Part shown: positions 47,305 to 57,006 of the stretch, one piece after another
Position numbering within the stretch: position 1 is the stretch's first letter
Layout: every line of letters starts with the position of its first letter
Source: an uncultured Jannaschia sp.
Lineage (GTDB): Bacteria > Pseudomonadota > Alphaproteobacteria > Rhodobacterales > Rhodobacteraceae
DNA length: 64,000 nt
Assembly: GCF_947503795.1 (NCBI RefSeq)
Contig: NZ_CANNEZ010000003.1
Location: 400,357 to 464,356, forward strand
Reading direction: 5' to 3'
Translations under genes and position numbers: made by a program
Notes under the pieces: model-generated
What the model saw: the letters and a program-made list of their open reading frames with translations, nothing else
What the model was told of the DNA's origin: nothing
Databases searched by the model: none

Positions 47305-47994
47305 ATGACCATGCACACCGATCCGCACAGCATCCGCACCGCCCTGACCGGTGCGCCCATGCCGCTGCCCGAGCCGGGTGCGCGCGCGCTCAGCTATCGC
47401 GACCACCTCAAGCGCGTGCTCGACGTCGCTCTGGTCGTGCTGGCCCTGCCGGTTGCGCTACCGCTGATCGGGCTCTTCGCCCTTCTGGTCGCGCGCGACG
47501 GCGGCCAGGCGTTCTACGTACAGGAGCGGCTGGGCCTCGACGGGCGGCGGTTCCGGATGTGGAAGCTCCGCAGCATGGTGCGCGATGCCGACGCGGCGCT
47601 CGACGCCCATCTCGCCGCGAACCCGGACGCCCGGGCCGAATGGACCCGCGACCAGAAGCTGCGCCACGACCCCCGCATCACGCGGGTCGGCGCGCTGATC
47701 CGCAAGACTTCGATCGACGAGCTGCCGCAGCTCTGGAACGTGCTGACCGGCGACATGAGCCTCGTGGGTCCGCGCCCGATGATGCCGTGCCAGCGCGCGA
47801 TGTATCCCGGCCAGGCCTATTTCCGCCTGCGCCCCGGTCTGACGGGTGCCTGGCAGGTGTCGGGTCGTGGCGAGACGAGCTTCGCCGCCCGCGCCGAATT
47901 CGACCGCGCCTATGAAGGGGCGGTGTCGCTGGCGGCCGATCTGTCGATCCTCGCGGCCACGGTCGGTGTTGTCCTGCGCGCCACAGGTCGTTGA
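47305..47994 (+). CDS. Exopolysaccharide initiating sugar transferase (ExoY/WbaP type)
   Basis: Polyisoprenyl-phosphate hexose-1-phosphate transferase that starts repeat-unit assembly on undecaprenyl phosphate. 229 residues with one membrane segment (about 33-57, DVALVVLALPVALPLIGLFA) and the catalytic domain: FRMWKLRSMVRDAD, KTSIDELPQLWNVLTGDMSL, VGPRPM and RPGLTGAWQVSGRG. It is the short ExoY form without N-terminal multi-pass domain. ATG 47305 follows an unusually open frame, but upstream codons give no family sequence. Confidence 0.9.
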   Translation: MTMHTDPHSIRTALTGAPMPLPEPGARALSYRDHLKRVLDVALVVLALPVALPLIGLFALLVARDGGQAFYVQERLGLDGRRFRMWKLRSMVRDADAALDAHLAANPDARAEWTRDQKLRHDPRITRVGALIRKTSIDELPQLWNVLTGDMSLVGPRPMMPCQRAMYPGQAYFRLRPGLTGAWQVSGRGETSFAARAEFDRAYEGAVSLAADLSILAATVGVVLRATGR

Positions 47995-48088
47995 CCATAG
48001 GGCGCGCGCGGCCCCGCGACGCTTGGTCAAACCGCCCCGGCAGGGCAGGCTCTCCGCAAAAGAAGAACGAGCAGCAGTGGTGACAGGC

Positions 48089-50521
48089 ATGACCATCGGT
48101 CCGGGATTCCGGCTGACGGCGACGGCAATCGTCGTGGCGTTGGCTTTGACAGGATGCAAATCCGACGACGCGCGCGTCTCGGAACTTCGGGCATCGGGCG
48201 ATGCCTATGTCGCCGAGCGCGACTTCGCGCGGGCCCTGATCCAGTATCGAAACGTCCTCAAGATCGACGGTGACGATGTCGAGACGCGCGCCGCGTTGGG
48301 GCACATGTTCCTGTCGCAGGGCTACCTGCGCGAAGCCTCGCGCGAGTTCACATTGCTGGCCGAACGCCAGCCCGATGTCGCGGAATGGCGCCTTGCCAAC
48401 GGTCGTATCGCGATGCTTCAGGCGGATTGGACGGCCCTCGGGCGTCACGCCGAGGCCGCTGCCGATATGGAGCCCGATGGCCACGCCGCGCGCATCCTCG
48501 ACATGGCCGTCCGCTTCCGCGCCGCGATCCGCGACGACGATGCCGCCGCGCGCGCCGCGCTTGAGGCCGAGGCGCTGCCCTTTCGCGAGGCGTATCCCGA
48601 CGAGCCCATCCTGACACGGATCGTTCTCGAATCCGCGATTCAGGCCGAGCGGACTGACGACGCGCTCGCGCTCCTGGACGACACGCTGGCGCGCGATCCC
48701 TATCGCCCCGACCTGCAACTGACACGCATCCGCCTTCTGGCCGAGGGGCCGGACCCCGATCCGGTCGAGGACCGTCTGCACGACCTCGTGGCGCTCTATC
48801 CCGACGATACTGAATTCGCGGGCCTTCTGGTCGCCCGCTACATGTCCCGTGGCCGTATGGCCGACGCCGAGGACGTGCTTCGCGCCTTGGCCGATGGTCG
48901 CCCGCTCGACGATCTGGCGACGCGCACGATGCTCGTACGCTTCCTTCTGCGCAATCGCGGCTCCGATGCGGCCCTGGCGGAACTCGCCCGTCAGCGCGAG
49001 GCGGCGGGCGACGGGCCGGGCGCGCTCGTCTATGCCGCGATGGATCGCGCGATCCGCTTCGACGCAGGCGACCGGGACGGTGCGCTGGCCGGTCTGGACG
49101 AGCTCGTGGCCGCCGCGGGCGAGGGCACGGAAGCCCGGATGATCCGCGTCCTGCGCGCCCGGATGCTCGACCGGCTGGGTGAGCACGGGCCGGCGCGGGC
49201 CGAGATCGAAACGGTGCTCGAAGCCGATCCCGGCGATGTCGGCGCGCTGAAGATGCGGGCCGGCTGGGCCATCGACGGCGACCGTCCGAAGGACGCCGTC
49301 GTCGACCTGCGGACGGCCCTGTCGATCGCCCCGCGCGACACCGAGCTTCTGGGCCTGATGGCTGCGGCCCACCGTCTCGACGGCAATCCGGGTCTGGCCA
49401 TGGAGCAGCTCGCGACGGCGGCCGAGGTTTCGGGTCATGCCGTGGGCGAGGCCGGACGCTACGCCCGCGCGCTGATCGGCCAGGGCCGCGACCGGCTGGC
49501 GCTCCGCGTGTTGCAGGCCGCCCATGAGGGCGCGCCGGGCCATGTGCCGACGGCGATGCAATTGGCCGATGTGCTACTGGATCTCGGCGACGTCACGCAG
49601 GCCACCGCCGTGGCCGCACGTCTTCGGGCCGCGAAGACCGAGGGCGCGGCCGAGGCGGCGACCGCGCTCAGCGGCGCCATCGCGATGCGTGATCCCGCGG
49701 CATCGATCGACATCACGGCGCTCTATGTGCCGGGACAGGTGCGGCAGCCCGCCCTGACCGGCGCCGTGGGCGCGCTGGCCGATCAGGGGCGCCCGGACGC
49801 GGCGCTGGAGGGGCTCGACGATCTCATCACGACCCATCCCGACGCCATGATCCTTCGCCTCATCCGGGCCGACATGCTCGCCCTTGCCGACCGGACCGAG
49901 GACGCGCGGACGGGCTACGAGGCGCTGACCGGCGTGGCCGATCTGGGCGAGACGGCGACGATTCGCCTCTTCGGTCTTCATGCCGCGGCCCAGCGGGTCG
50001 AGGATGCGAATACCGCGCTCGCCGCAGGGCTGCGCGCCTTCCCTGAATCCGTGCCGCTGCGCCTTCTCGACGCCGACCGCCTGACCGCGCTTGGCGACAG
50101 CGAGGCAGCCATCGTCGTGCTCGAAGCGCTGCATTCCGAACAGCCGGGCCACCCGACCGTCGCCAACAATCTCGCCGCCCTCCTGTCGACGACGCGGGAC
50201 GATCCCGCCTCGCTGGCAAGGGCCGCCCGGCTTGCGGCCCCGCTCCGGGGCGATCCCCGGCCGCAGGTGGCCGACACGATCGGCTGGATTGCCTTCCGGC
50301 GCGGCGATGTCGAGGGCGCGCTGCCCCTGATGCGCCGGGCGGCGCGGGAGCTCCCCGACGATCCGGTGATACGCCTGCGCCTTGGACGGGTTCAGGCCGC
50401 CCATGGCGACGTGGGTCACGCACGCGAGACCTTCGCCGCCGTCGAGACCCTGACCGGCCCCGATCACCCGCTGGCCGCCGAGGCCCGCGACGCGCGCGAC
50501 GCTCTTCCGACGGGCGGCTAA
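48089..50521 (+). CDS. PrsT-like TPR-repeat lipoprotein of PEP-CTERM/exosortase systems
   Basis: 810-residue periplasmic lipoprotein. Signal peptide with lipobox LTGC (C23). The rest is TPR-like helical repeats, beginning ASGDAYVAERDFARALIQYRN and continuing to the C-terminus (GWIAFRRGDVEGALPLMRRA). Length and layout match the TPR-repeat lipoproteins of exosortase-linked polysaccharide loci. ATG 48089 is used; an in-frame GTG at 48080 is possible. The exosortase gene follows five bases after its stop. Confidence 0.84.
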   Translation: MTIGPGFRLTATAIVVALALTGCKSDDARVSELRASGDAYVAERDFARALIQYRNVLKIDGDDVETRAALGHMFLSQGYLREASREFTLLAERQPDVAEWRLANGRIAMLQADWTALGRHAEAAADMEPDGHAARILDMAVRFRAAIRDDDAAARAALEAEALPFREAYPDEPILTRIVLESAIQAERTDDALALLDDTLARDPYRPDLQLTRIRLLAEGPDPDPVEDRLHDLVALYPDDTEFAGLLVARYMSRGRMADAEDVLRALADGRPLDDLATRTMLVRFLLRNRGSDAALAELARQREAAGDGPGALVYAAMDRAIRFDAGDRDGALAGLDELVAAAGEGTEARMIRVLRARMLDRLGEHGPARAEIETVLEADPGDVGALKMRAGWAIDGDRPKDAVVDLRTALSIAPRDTELLGLMAAAHRLDGNPGLAMEQLATAAEVSGHAVGEAGRYARALIGQGRDRLALRVLQAAHEGAPGHVPTAMQLADVLLDLGDVTQATAVAARLRAAKTEGAAEAATALSGAIAMRDPAASIDITALYVPGQVRQPALTGAVGALADQGRPDAALEGLDDLITTHPDAMILRLIRADMLALADRTEDARTGYEALTGVADLGETATIRLFGLHAAAQRVEDANTALAAGLRAFPESVPLRLLDADRLTALGDSEAAIVVLEALHSEQPGHPTVANNLAALLSTTRDDPASLARAARLAAPLRGDPRPQVADTIGWIAFRRGDVEGALPLMRRAARELPDDPVIRLRLGRVQAAHGDVGHARETFAAVETLTGPDHPLAAEARDARDALPTGG

Positions 50522-50526
50522 GATAG

Positions 50527-52077
50527 GTGGCCTATCTCGGCATCGGCAATCCGCAGGGCACGTCGCGACTGGCTCCGCTGGTGCTTTTGGCGGCGGTCGC
50601 AGTGGCGATCCCGCTCTTTCTCGACGGGCTTGCCTCGCTGCTGGCGGCGTGGTCGACCCCGGAATACAGCCACGGCCCGCTGATCCCGCTGATCTCGCTC
50701 TTTCTCTTCCTGCGCGAGATGCGCGACCGCCCCACCACTCTCGATCCCGCCCCGGATCGTCGCCCCGGGCTGGCGCTCGGGGGGCTTGCGCTGATCGTCA
50801 CGCTGGTCGGGAACCGGACGGGCATCCCCGACCTCGCGACCTATGGCCTGATCCTGTGGATCATGGCGCTGGTGCTGGTGGCGATGGGCTGGCGGCGCGG
50901 ACGGCGACACTGGGCGTCGGTCTTCCACCTGATCTTCATGCTGCCCCTGCCGCAGGTCGTGTTCTGGCAGGTCTCGACCCTGCTCCAGACGATTTCGGCC
51001 GAGATCGGCGTGGCCCTCGTCGCCGCGGCGGGCGTGCCGGTGCTGCTCGAAGGGCACGTCATCGATCTGGGCGTCTACAAGCTGCAGGTCGCGGAAGCCT
51101 GCTCCGGCCTGCGCTATCTCTTCCCGATCCTCAGCTTCAGCTACCTCACCGCGATCCTTTATCGCGGCCCGTTTGCGCATAAGGTCGTGCTTTTCGCGCT
51201 GGCCGCACCGCTCGCCGTCATTCTCAACGCGGTCCGCATCGGTGTGATCGGCGTGCTGGTGGACCGCTACGGCATCGGCCACGCCGAGGGGTTTCTCCAC
51301 GTCTTTGAGGGCTGGGTGATCTTCGGGGTCTGCATCGCGCTCCTGATGGGGCTGGCGCGGTTGATGTGGGCGCGTGCCGGGGTCGAGGGACCGATGCTCG
51401 ACCTCGACACCGACGGGCTCGTCGCGCAGGCGCGCCGCGTCGGGCGCTTGGACGGCGCTCCCGCCCTGGCCGCACTCGCGCTCCTGACCGCGGGGGCGGT
51501 GGCGCTCGACCGACCCGCCCCCGCGCCCGAGAGCATCGCCCGCGCGCCGCTCGCGACCTTCCCGCTGGCCATCGACGGGTGGGAGGGACGGCGCTCCTTC
51601 ATCGACGCCGAGACGCTGCGCGTCCTCGCGGCCTCGGACCACCTCGCCGCCGAGTACGCGGCACCGGACGAAGCGGCCCCCGTTTCGGTCTTCGTGGCAT
51701 GGTACGCGCGCCAGACGAACGGCGCGGGGCTGCACTCGCCCGAGGTCTGCCTGCCCGCCGGCGGCTGGGAGATCTCGGATCTCTCGGTCAAGACGATGCC
51801 GCAAGGCTTCGAGGCGAACCGCGCGCTGATCCGCAAGGGGCTCGACGAACAGCTCGTTCTCTATTGGTTCGAACAGCGCGGGCGGCGCATGACCTCGGAT
51901 TGGGACGCGAAGTTCTGGGCGCTGCGCGACGGGCTCGTGACCGGGCGGAGCGACGGCGCGCTCGTGCGGTTTGTCACCGCGATCCTGCCGGGCGAGGAGG
52001 TCGCGGTCGCCGAGGCGCGGCTCATGGCGATGGTCGACGCGGCGCTGCCGCCGATCGCGGCGCATCTGCCGGACTGA
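50527..52077 (+). CDS. xrtD: VPLPA-CTERM-type exosortase fused to EpsI domain (XrtD-like)
   Basis: 516-residue membrane transpeptidase that should cleave and re-anchor exported proteins bearing a C-terminal VPLPA/PEP-CTERM-like tag. Residues about 15-280 are the exosortase core with eight or so membrane segments. The catalytic set is C192 (AEACSGLRYLFP), R237 (NAVRIG) and H258 (FLHVFEGW). Residues about 330-516 form an EpsI domain with HSPEVCLPAGGWEI (C408). The first possible start after the in-frame TAG is GTG 50527. No protein with an evident sorting tag was seen in the window, so substrates lie elsewhere. Confidence 0.85.
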   Translation: MAYLGIGNPQGTSRLAPLVLLAAVAVAIPLFLDGLASLLAAWSTPEYSHGPLIPLISLFLFLREMRDRPTTLDPAPDRRPGLALGGLALIVTLVGNRTGIPDLATYGLILWIMALVLVAMGWRRGRRHWASVFHLIFMLPLPQVVFWQVSTLLQTISAEIGVALVAAAGVPVLLEGHVIDLGVYKLQVAEACSGLRYLFPILSFSYLTAILYRGPFAHKVVLFALAAPLAVILNAVRIGVIGVLVDRYGIGHAEGFLHVFEGWVIFGVCIALLMGLARLMWARAGVEGPMLDLDTDGLVAQARRVGRLDGAPALAALALLTAGAVALDRPAPAPESIARAPLATFPLAIDGWEGRRSFIDAETLRVLAASDHLAAEYAAPDEAAPVSVFVAWYARQTNGAGLHSPEVCLPAGGWEISDLSVKTMPQGFEANRALIRKGLDEQLVLYWFEQRGRRMTSDWDAKFWALRDGLVTGRSDGALVRFVTAILPGEEVAVAEARLMAMVDAALPPIAAHLPD

Positions 52078-52080
52078 CGC

Positions 52081-53277
52081 TCAGCCCTTCGTGAAGATCC
52101 GCTCGTAGGCCGCGAGGAGATGGGGCACCGAATGCTCCCAGCTCAGCTCGTCCAGTACCCGGCGGCGGCCCTGTTGGCCCATGGCGCGCGCGGCCTCGGG
52201 ATCGTCGATCAGCGCGGCGATCTCGGCGGCCAGTTCGCCGGGATCGTTCCGCGTCGCGTAGCGCGACGCATCGCCCGCCGAGGCGCGCCCCTCGGTCAGG
52301 TCGAACTGCACGCTGGGCTTCTCGAGGGTCATGTATTCCATGATCTTGTTCATGGTGGAGATGTCGTTCATCGCATTCTTCGGATCCGGCGCGACGCCGA
52401 TATCGATGCTGTTGAGCGCGGCGAGCATCGCCTCTCCGTAGAGCGCGCCGGTGAAGGTGAAGCGGTCCGTCAGACCCCGCTCGGCCACCAGCGCCTCGAT
52501 CACCGCTTGGTGTGGGCCGAAGCCGACGATCAGCGCGTGGACGTCGCGCCCGTCAGTCGCCAAGCGTTGCACTGCCTCGACCAGAAGCTCCAGCCCCTCC
52601 TGCTGGCCGATAATCCCGATCCAGCCCAGCATCGTCGCCGCGCGGCGATAGGCCGGGTCGCCGGGGCCGGGCACGAACTTCTCGACCTTGGGGGCGGATC
52701 GCACGACGAACACGTCCTCGAAGGCCATGCCGCCGCGATCGCGCGCGATGCGGGCGAAGCTTTCGTTGGTGGCCAGCGAGACGTCGGCACAGGCGAAGGT
52801 GATCCGCTCCCAGAGGCGCATCACGCCGTAGAGCAGGCCGCGCTTGCCGAACTTGGCCTCGAAGAGCTCGGGGCAGACGTCGTGATGATCGAAGAGATAG
52901 CGCACGCCCGCCGCGCGGTAGCGCAGTGCCAGAAGCCAGACGAGATCGGGCGGGTTGCAGCCATGAATGACGTCGAAGCCGCGTTCGCGCCGCACGATGC
53001 GGGCCAGCCGGAACCAGTGCCGGATCGCGTGCAGATATTCGCGCGCATAGGCCACCGCGCCCGAATGCGCCTCGGGCGGGGCGGGGTGGCGATAGATGTG
53101 GACGCCGTCGATCACCTCGCGCGGCGCGTCCCAGCCCCGGCCCGTGGGGCAGATCACCGACACCTCGTAGCCCGCCGCCCTGAGCGACGTCGCCTCCAGC
53201 CAGACGCGGCGGTCAAGCGGGACCGGCAAGTTCTCCACCACTATGAGGACGCGGCGGGGGGTGGTAAATCGGCTCAT
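52081..53277 (-). CDS. Glycosyltransferase family 4
   Basis: 398-residue GT-B enzyme of the WbuB/WcaI-like kind. RRVLIVVENLPVPLDRRVWL, FDVIHGCNPPDLVWLLA and the C-terminal GFGPHQAVIEALV and VAPDPKNAMNDISTMNKIME donor-site stretch are characteristic. ATG 53277 begins the family N-terminus. Convergent with the exosortase gene at a three-base gap. Likely adds one sugar of the repeat unit; identity unknown. Confidence 0.87.
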   Translation of the reverse strand: MSRFTTPRRVLIVVENLPVPLDRRVWLEATSLRAAGYEVSVICPTGRGWDAPREVIDGVHIYRHPAPPEAHSGAVAYAREYLHAIRHWFRLARIVRRERGFDVIHGCNPPDLVWLLALRYRAAGVRYLFDHHDVCPELFEAKFGKRGLLYGVMRLWERITFACADVSLATNESFARIARDRGGMAFEDVFVVRSAPKVEKFVPGPGDPAYRRAATMLGWIGIIGQQEGLELLVEAVQRLATDGRDVHALIVGFGPHQAVIEALVAERGLTDRFTFTGALYGEAMLAALNSIDIGVAPDPKNAMNDISTMNKIMEYMTLEKPSVQFDLTEGRASAGDASRYATRNDPGELAAEIAALIDDPEAARAMGQQGRRRVLDELSWEHSVPHLLAAYERIFTKG

Positions 53278-53321
53278 CGCGACCTCGGGCGGGCAGGTGG
53301 GCCCAAGGGGCCGGAGGACGT

Positions 53322-53365
53322 CCCGGATGGCAAGGGCGATAGGCGGTTTTCGCCGCCCCGGATGG
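53322..53365. repeat. Direct repeat flanking a hairpin in the GT4/ugd divergent region
   Basis: CCCGGATGG occurs twice (53322-53330 and 53357-53365), and the second copy abuts a GGCGG-N6-CCGCC hairpin (53342-53357). It lies between the divergent glycosyltransferase and UDP-glucose dehydrogenase genes, so it may be regulatory. Nothing else is evident in the 194-base gap. Confidence 0.3.
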
Positions 53366-53471
53366 CCAAGACGGCACAGCCTGCGCCATACACTTGCCGC
53401 GATTGGCTGCAAAACCGGGCCAAACCGGAAACAGGGTGGCGCGAGAGCCCCCATTGTCACGAGGATCGGCA

Positions 53472-54779
53472 ATGAAGATTGCAATGATCGGGACGGGCTA
53501 TGTCGGCCTCGTCTCCGGGGTGTGTTTTTCGGATTTCGGCCACGAGGTCGTCTGCGTCGACCGCGATCCCGCCAAGATCGAGATGCTGGAGGGCGGGCGC
53601 GTCCCGATCTTCGAGCCGGGGCTCGAGGATCTGATGGTGCGCAATGTCGGATCGGGGCGCCTGACCTTCACCACCGATCTCGGCGCCGCGGTCGACGGGG
53701 CCGATGCCGTGTTCATCGCCGTCGGCACGCCGACGCGCCGGGGCGACGGCCATGCCGACCTGACCTACGTGATGGCCGCCGCCGAGGAGATCGCGCGCGC
53801 GCTGACGGGCTATGCGGTCGTGGTGACGAAATCGACCGTGCCCGTAGGCACCAACCGCAAGGTGGCCGACGCCATGCGGGCCGCTGCACCCGAGGCCGCG
53901 TTCGACGTCGCCTCGAACCCTGAATTCCTGCGCGAGGGTGCTGCGATCGACGACTTCATGCGCCCCGACCGTGTCGTCGTCGGGGTCGAGAGCGAACGCG
54001 CCGGGGACGTCATGTCCGACATCTACCGCCCGCTCTACCTGCGCGATTTCCCGATCATGATCACCGATCTCGAATCGGCGGAGATGATCAAATACGCCGC
54101 CAACGCCTTCCTTGCGACGAAGATCACCTTCATCAACGAGATCGCCGCGCTCTGCGAGCGGGTTGGCGCTGACGTTAAGAAGGTGTCGAAGGGCATCGGC
54201 ATGGACGGCCGGATCGGCAACAAGTTCCTGCATGCCGGGCCGGGCTACGGCGGCTCGTGCTTTCCCAAGGACACGAGCGCGCTGGCCCGGATCGGGCAGG
54301 AGCACGCGGTCCCGATGCGCATCGTCGAGACGGTCATCCAGGTGAACGAGGGCGTGAAGCACCGCATGATCGAGAAGCTGCGCGACCTCTGCGACGGGTC
54401 GTTCAACGGACGCACGATCGCGGTGCTGGGCGTGACGTTCAAGCCCAACACCGACGACATGCGCGACGCACCCAGCCTGACGATCGTGCCCGCGCTGGTG
54501 GGCGGCGGCGCGCGCGTGCGCGTCGTCGATCCCCAGGGCCGCCGCGAGGGCGAGGCGCTGCTGCCTGGAGTGACCTGGTGCGATGACCCCTACGAGGCGT
54601 CGGACGGCGCGGATCTTCTGGTCCTGCTGACCGAGTGGAACGAGTTCCGCGCCCTCGACCTGCCGCGCATCGCCGAGGCCATGGGGACCGCCCGCATGGC
54701 CGATCTGCGCAACATCTACAGCCCCGCCGACGTGCTGGACGCGGGCTTCACCGCCTATGACGCGGTGGGCCGTCGGTGA
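53472..54779 (+). CDS. ugd: UDP-glucose 6-dehydrogenase
   Basis: NAD-dependent enzyme oxidising UDP-glucose to UDP-glucuronate. 435 residues. NAD motif IGTGYVGLVSG at 6-16, EFLREGAAIDDF, and catalytic C263 in GYGGSCFPKD are present; GVTFKPNTDDMRDAP marks the C-terminal domain. GDP-mannose dehydrogenase is the alternative. ATG 53472 has a GAGGA-containing stretch upstream. Overlaps the next glycosyltransferase by GTGA. Confidence 0.92.
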   Translation: MKIAMIGTGYVGLVSGVCFSDFGHEVVCVDRDPAKIEMLEGGRVPIFEPGLEDLMVRNVGSGRLTFTTDLGAAVDGADAVFIAVGTPTRRGDGHADLTYVMAAAEEIARALTGYAVVVTKSTVPVGTNRKVADAMRAAAPEAAFDVASNPEFLREGAAIDDFMRPDRVVVGVESERAGDVMSDIYRPLYLRDFPIMITDLESAEMIKYAANAFLATKITFINEIAALCERVGADVKKVSKGIGMDGRIGNKFLHAGPGYGGSCFPKDTSALARIGQEHAVPMRIVETVIQVNEGVKHRMIEKLRDLCDGSFNGRTIAVLGVTFKPNTDDMRDAPSLTIVPALVGGGARVRVVDPQGRREGEALLPGVTWCDDPYEASDGADLLVLLTEWNEFRALDLPRIAEAMGTARMADLRNIYSPADVLDAGFTAYDAVGRR

Positions 54780-56017
54780 AGATCCTCTTCGTTCATCAGA
54801 ACATGCCCGGCCAATACCGGGAGCTTCTGGATTGGCTGAGGACGCAGGGCGGTCACGAACTGGTCTTCCTGACCCAGCGCCGCAATTACCCCGAGGTCGC
54901 GGGCGTCCGGAAGGTCGTCTATGCGCCGCATCACAGGCCCGCAAAGGGCACCTACGGCCTGTCGAAGGTGTGGGAGGAGGCGACAGGTGCCGGCTATGGC
55001 GCGGCCTTGGCCATCGCCAGGCTCCGCGACGAGGGCTTCGTGCCGGACATCGTGCTCGGCCATACCGGCTGGGGCGAGATGCTGTTCTTGCGCCAGGTCC
55101 TGCCGGACGTGCCCGTGCTCGGCTTCTTCGAATATTACTACCGCGAGTTCGGCGGCCCCGTGAATTTCGACCCTGAGGAGCCGGTAACCGCGGCCGCCCC
55201 GTTCCTTCTCGAGGCGCGGAATGCCGTGCCGAACCACAATATCCACGTCGTCGATCGGGGACTCGCCCCGACGCGGTGGCAGAAGGACTGCTTCCCCGAG
55301 GCCTTCCATGACAAGCTCTACGTTTGCCATGACGGCATCCGCACCGACCATCTGCGCCCTGATCCGAAGGCCGCGCTCGAACTTACGCGGATCGGACGGA
55401 TCACCCGCGACGACGAGATCGTCACCTATGTCGCGCGCAACATGGAGCGGACGCGCGGCTTCCACATCTTCATGCGCGCGCTGCCCGAGATCCTCGCCGC
55501 GCGCCCCGACGCACGGGCCCTGATCGTGGGCGGATCGGGCACATCCTACGGCAAGGCCAGCGACGCCGAGGGCGGTTTTCGCGCCGAGATGGAGCGCGAG
55601 GTCGGCGACCGGCTCGACTGGGATCGCGTGCATTTTCTGGGCCAGGTGCCCTATCCCGACTTCAAGCGCATCGTCCAGATCAGTCGCTGCCACGTCTACC
55701 TGACGATGCCCTTCGTGCTGTCCTGGTCGCTTCTGGAATCGATGGCGATGGAAGCCACGATCGTCGCGTCCGACGTGGCCCCCGTCCGCGAGGCGGTGAC
55801 CCATGGCGAGACCGGTCTTCTGGTGGATTTCTTCCGCCCCGACCTTCTGGCGCGGCAGGTGATCGAGGTGCTGTCCGATCCGGCGGCGTTCGCCCATCTC
55901 GGGCCCGCCGCCCGCGACCATGTCGTCCGGACCTACGACTTCCTCGATGTCTGCCTGCCGCAGCACGTGGCCCAGATCAACGCGCTCGTCCCCGCGGATC
56001 GGCGGATCGCCCTCTGA
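54776..56017 (+). CDS. Glycosyltransferase family 4
   Basis: 413-residue GT-B glycosyltransferase. Starts at GTG 54776, overlapping the ugd stop. MKILFVHQNMPGQYRELLDW-type N-terminus (first residue from GTG), LGHTGWGEMLFL, VARNMERTRGFHIFMRALP, and the donor-site FVLSWSLLESMAMEATIVAS are characteristic of a GT4 subgroup with a FimA-like N-terminal domain. Probably uses UDP-glucuronate or another donor made nearby; this is inference. Confidence 0.86.
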   Translation: MKILFVHQNMPGQYRELLDWLRTQGGHELVFLTQRRNYPEVAGVRKVVYAPHHRPAKGTYGLSKVWEEATGAGYGAALAIARLRDEGFVPDIVLGHTGWGEMLFLRQVLPDVPVLGFFEYYYREFGGPVNFDPEEPVTAAAPFLLEARNAVPNHNIHVVDRGLAPTRWQKDCFPEAFHDKLYVCHDGIRTDHLRPDPKAALELTRIGRITRDDEIVTYVARNMERTRGFHIFMRALPEILAARPDARALIVGGSGTSYGKASDAEGGFRAEMEREVGDRLDWDRVHFLGQVPYPDFKRIVQISRCHVYLTMPFVLSWSLLESMAMEATIVASDVAPVREAVTHGETGLLVDFFRPDLLARQVIEVLSDPAAFAHLGPAARDHVVRTYDFLDVCLPQHVAQINALVPADRRIAL

Positions 56018-56061
56018 CGAACAGTTGCGCCGCCCCCGCCCCGGCCCTATCTGCGATCCCC

Positions 56062-57006
56062 ATGACGGACCCCATCGACACCGGCCGCGAGGTCCTGCGC
56101 ACCGAGGCGGCCGCACTCTCCGCGCTGGCCGACGCGATGCCCGAGGACTTCCGCGCCGTCGTGGACCTCTTCGCCGAGATGTCGGGTCGCGTCATCGTCA
56201 CCGGCATCGGCAAGTCCGGCCACATCGCCCGCAAGATCGCCGCCACCCTGGCCTCGACCGGGACGCCTGCCCATTTCGTGCATCCCGCCGAGGCGAGCCA
56301 CGGCGATCTGGGGATGGTGACGCGCGACGACGTGATCCTCGCGATCTCCAATTCCGGCGAGGCGCCCGAGCTGCGCGACATGATCGAGCATTCGCGCCGT
56401 TTCGGGGTGCCCCTCGTCGGCCTCTCGTCGCGGCCCGACAGCACGCTGATGCGGGCCGCGGACCACCTCCTGACGATCCCCGCACTGCCCGAGGCCTGCG
56501 GGCTGGGCGTGGTGCCGACCACCTCGACCACGCTGACACTGGGCCTGGGCGACGCGCTGGCCGTCGCCCTCCTCCGGCGCCGGCAGTTCCAGCCCGAGGA
56601 TTTCCGCGTCTTCCATCCCGGCGGCAAGCTCGGCGCGCAGATGTCCACCGTGGCCCAACTGATGCATGACGACCGCCTGCCCGTCGTCGATGCGTCGACC
56701 CCGATGGAGGAGGTCCTCCTGACGATGACGGGCGCGGGCTTCGGCATCGCAGCCGTGACCGAAGGCGAGGTTCTGACGGGCGTCATCACCGATGGCGACC
56801 TGCGGCGCGGCTTCGGGACCCTGGCCGGGCGGAATGCCGGCGATATCGCCACGCGCGATCCCCTGACGGTGCCGCCCGACATGCTGGCCGTGCGCGCGCT
56901 GGCGCTTCTCAACGAACGCAAGCTGAACGTGCTGATCGTATGCGATGATGCGCGCCCCGTGGGCGTGCTGCATATTCACGACCTCTTGCGGGCGGGCGTC
57001 GCGTGA
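56062..57006 (+). CDS. kdsD: Arabinose-5-phosphate isomerase (KpsF/KdsD)
   Basis: First step of KDO synthesis: ribulose-5-phosphate to arabinose-5-phosphate. 314 residues. SIS domain with TGIGKSGHIARKIAATLAS and HPAEASHGDLGM (residues about 45-85), then two CBS domains from about 205. The neighbours kdsB and kdsA follow with four-base overlaps. The location inside a polysaccharide locus resembles the kpsF/kpsU arrangement of capsule clusters. Confidence 0.93.
   Translation: MTDPIDTGREVLRTEAAALSALADAMPEDFRAVVDLFAEMSGRVIVTGIGKSGHIARKIAATLASTGTPAHFVHPAEASHGDLGMVTRDDVILAISNSGEAPELRDMIEHSRRFGVPLVGLSSRPDSTLMRAADHLLTIPALPEACGLGVVPTTSTTLTLGLGDALAVALLRRRQFQPEDFRVFHPGGKLGAQMSTVAQLMHDDRLPVVDASTPMEEVLLTMTGAGFGIAAVTEGEVLTGVITDGDLRRGFGTLAGRNAGDIATRDPLTVPPDMLAVRALALLNERKLNVLIVCDDARPVGVLHIHDLLRAGVA

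Noticed and set aside
47678-49561. Long minus-strand open frame opposite the sugar transferase and TPR lipoprotein
   Set aside because: Antisense shadow of strongly supported plus-strand genes; no family motif in the translation.
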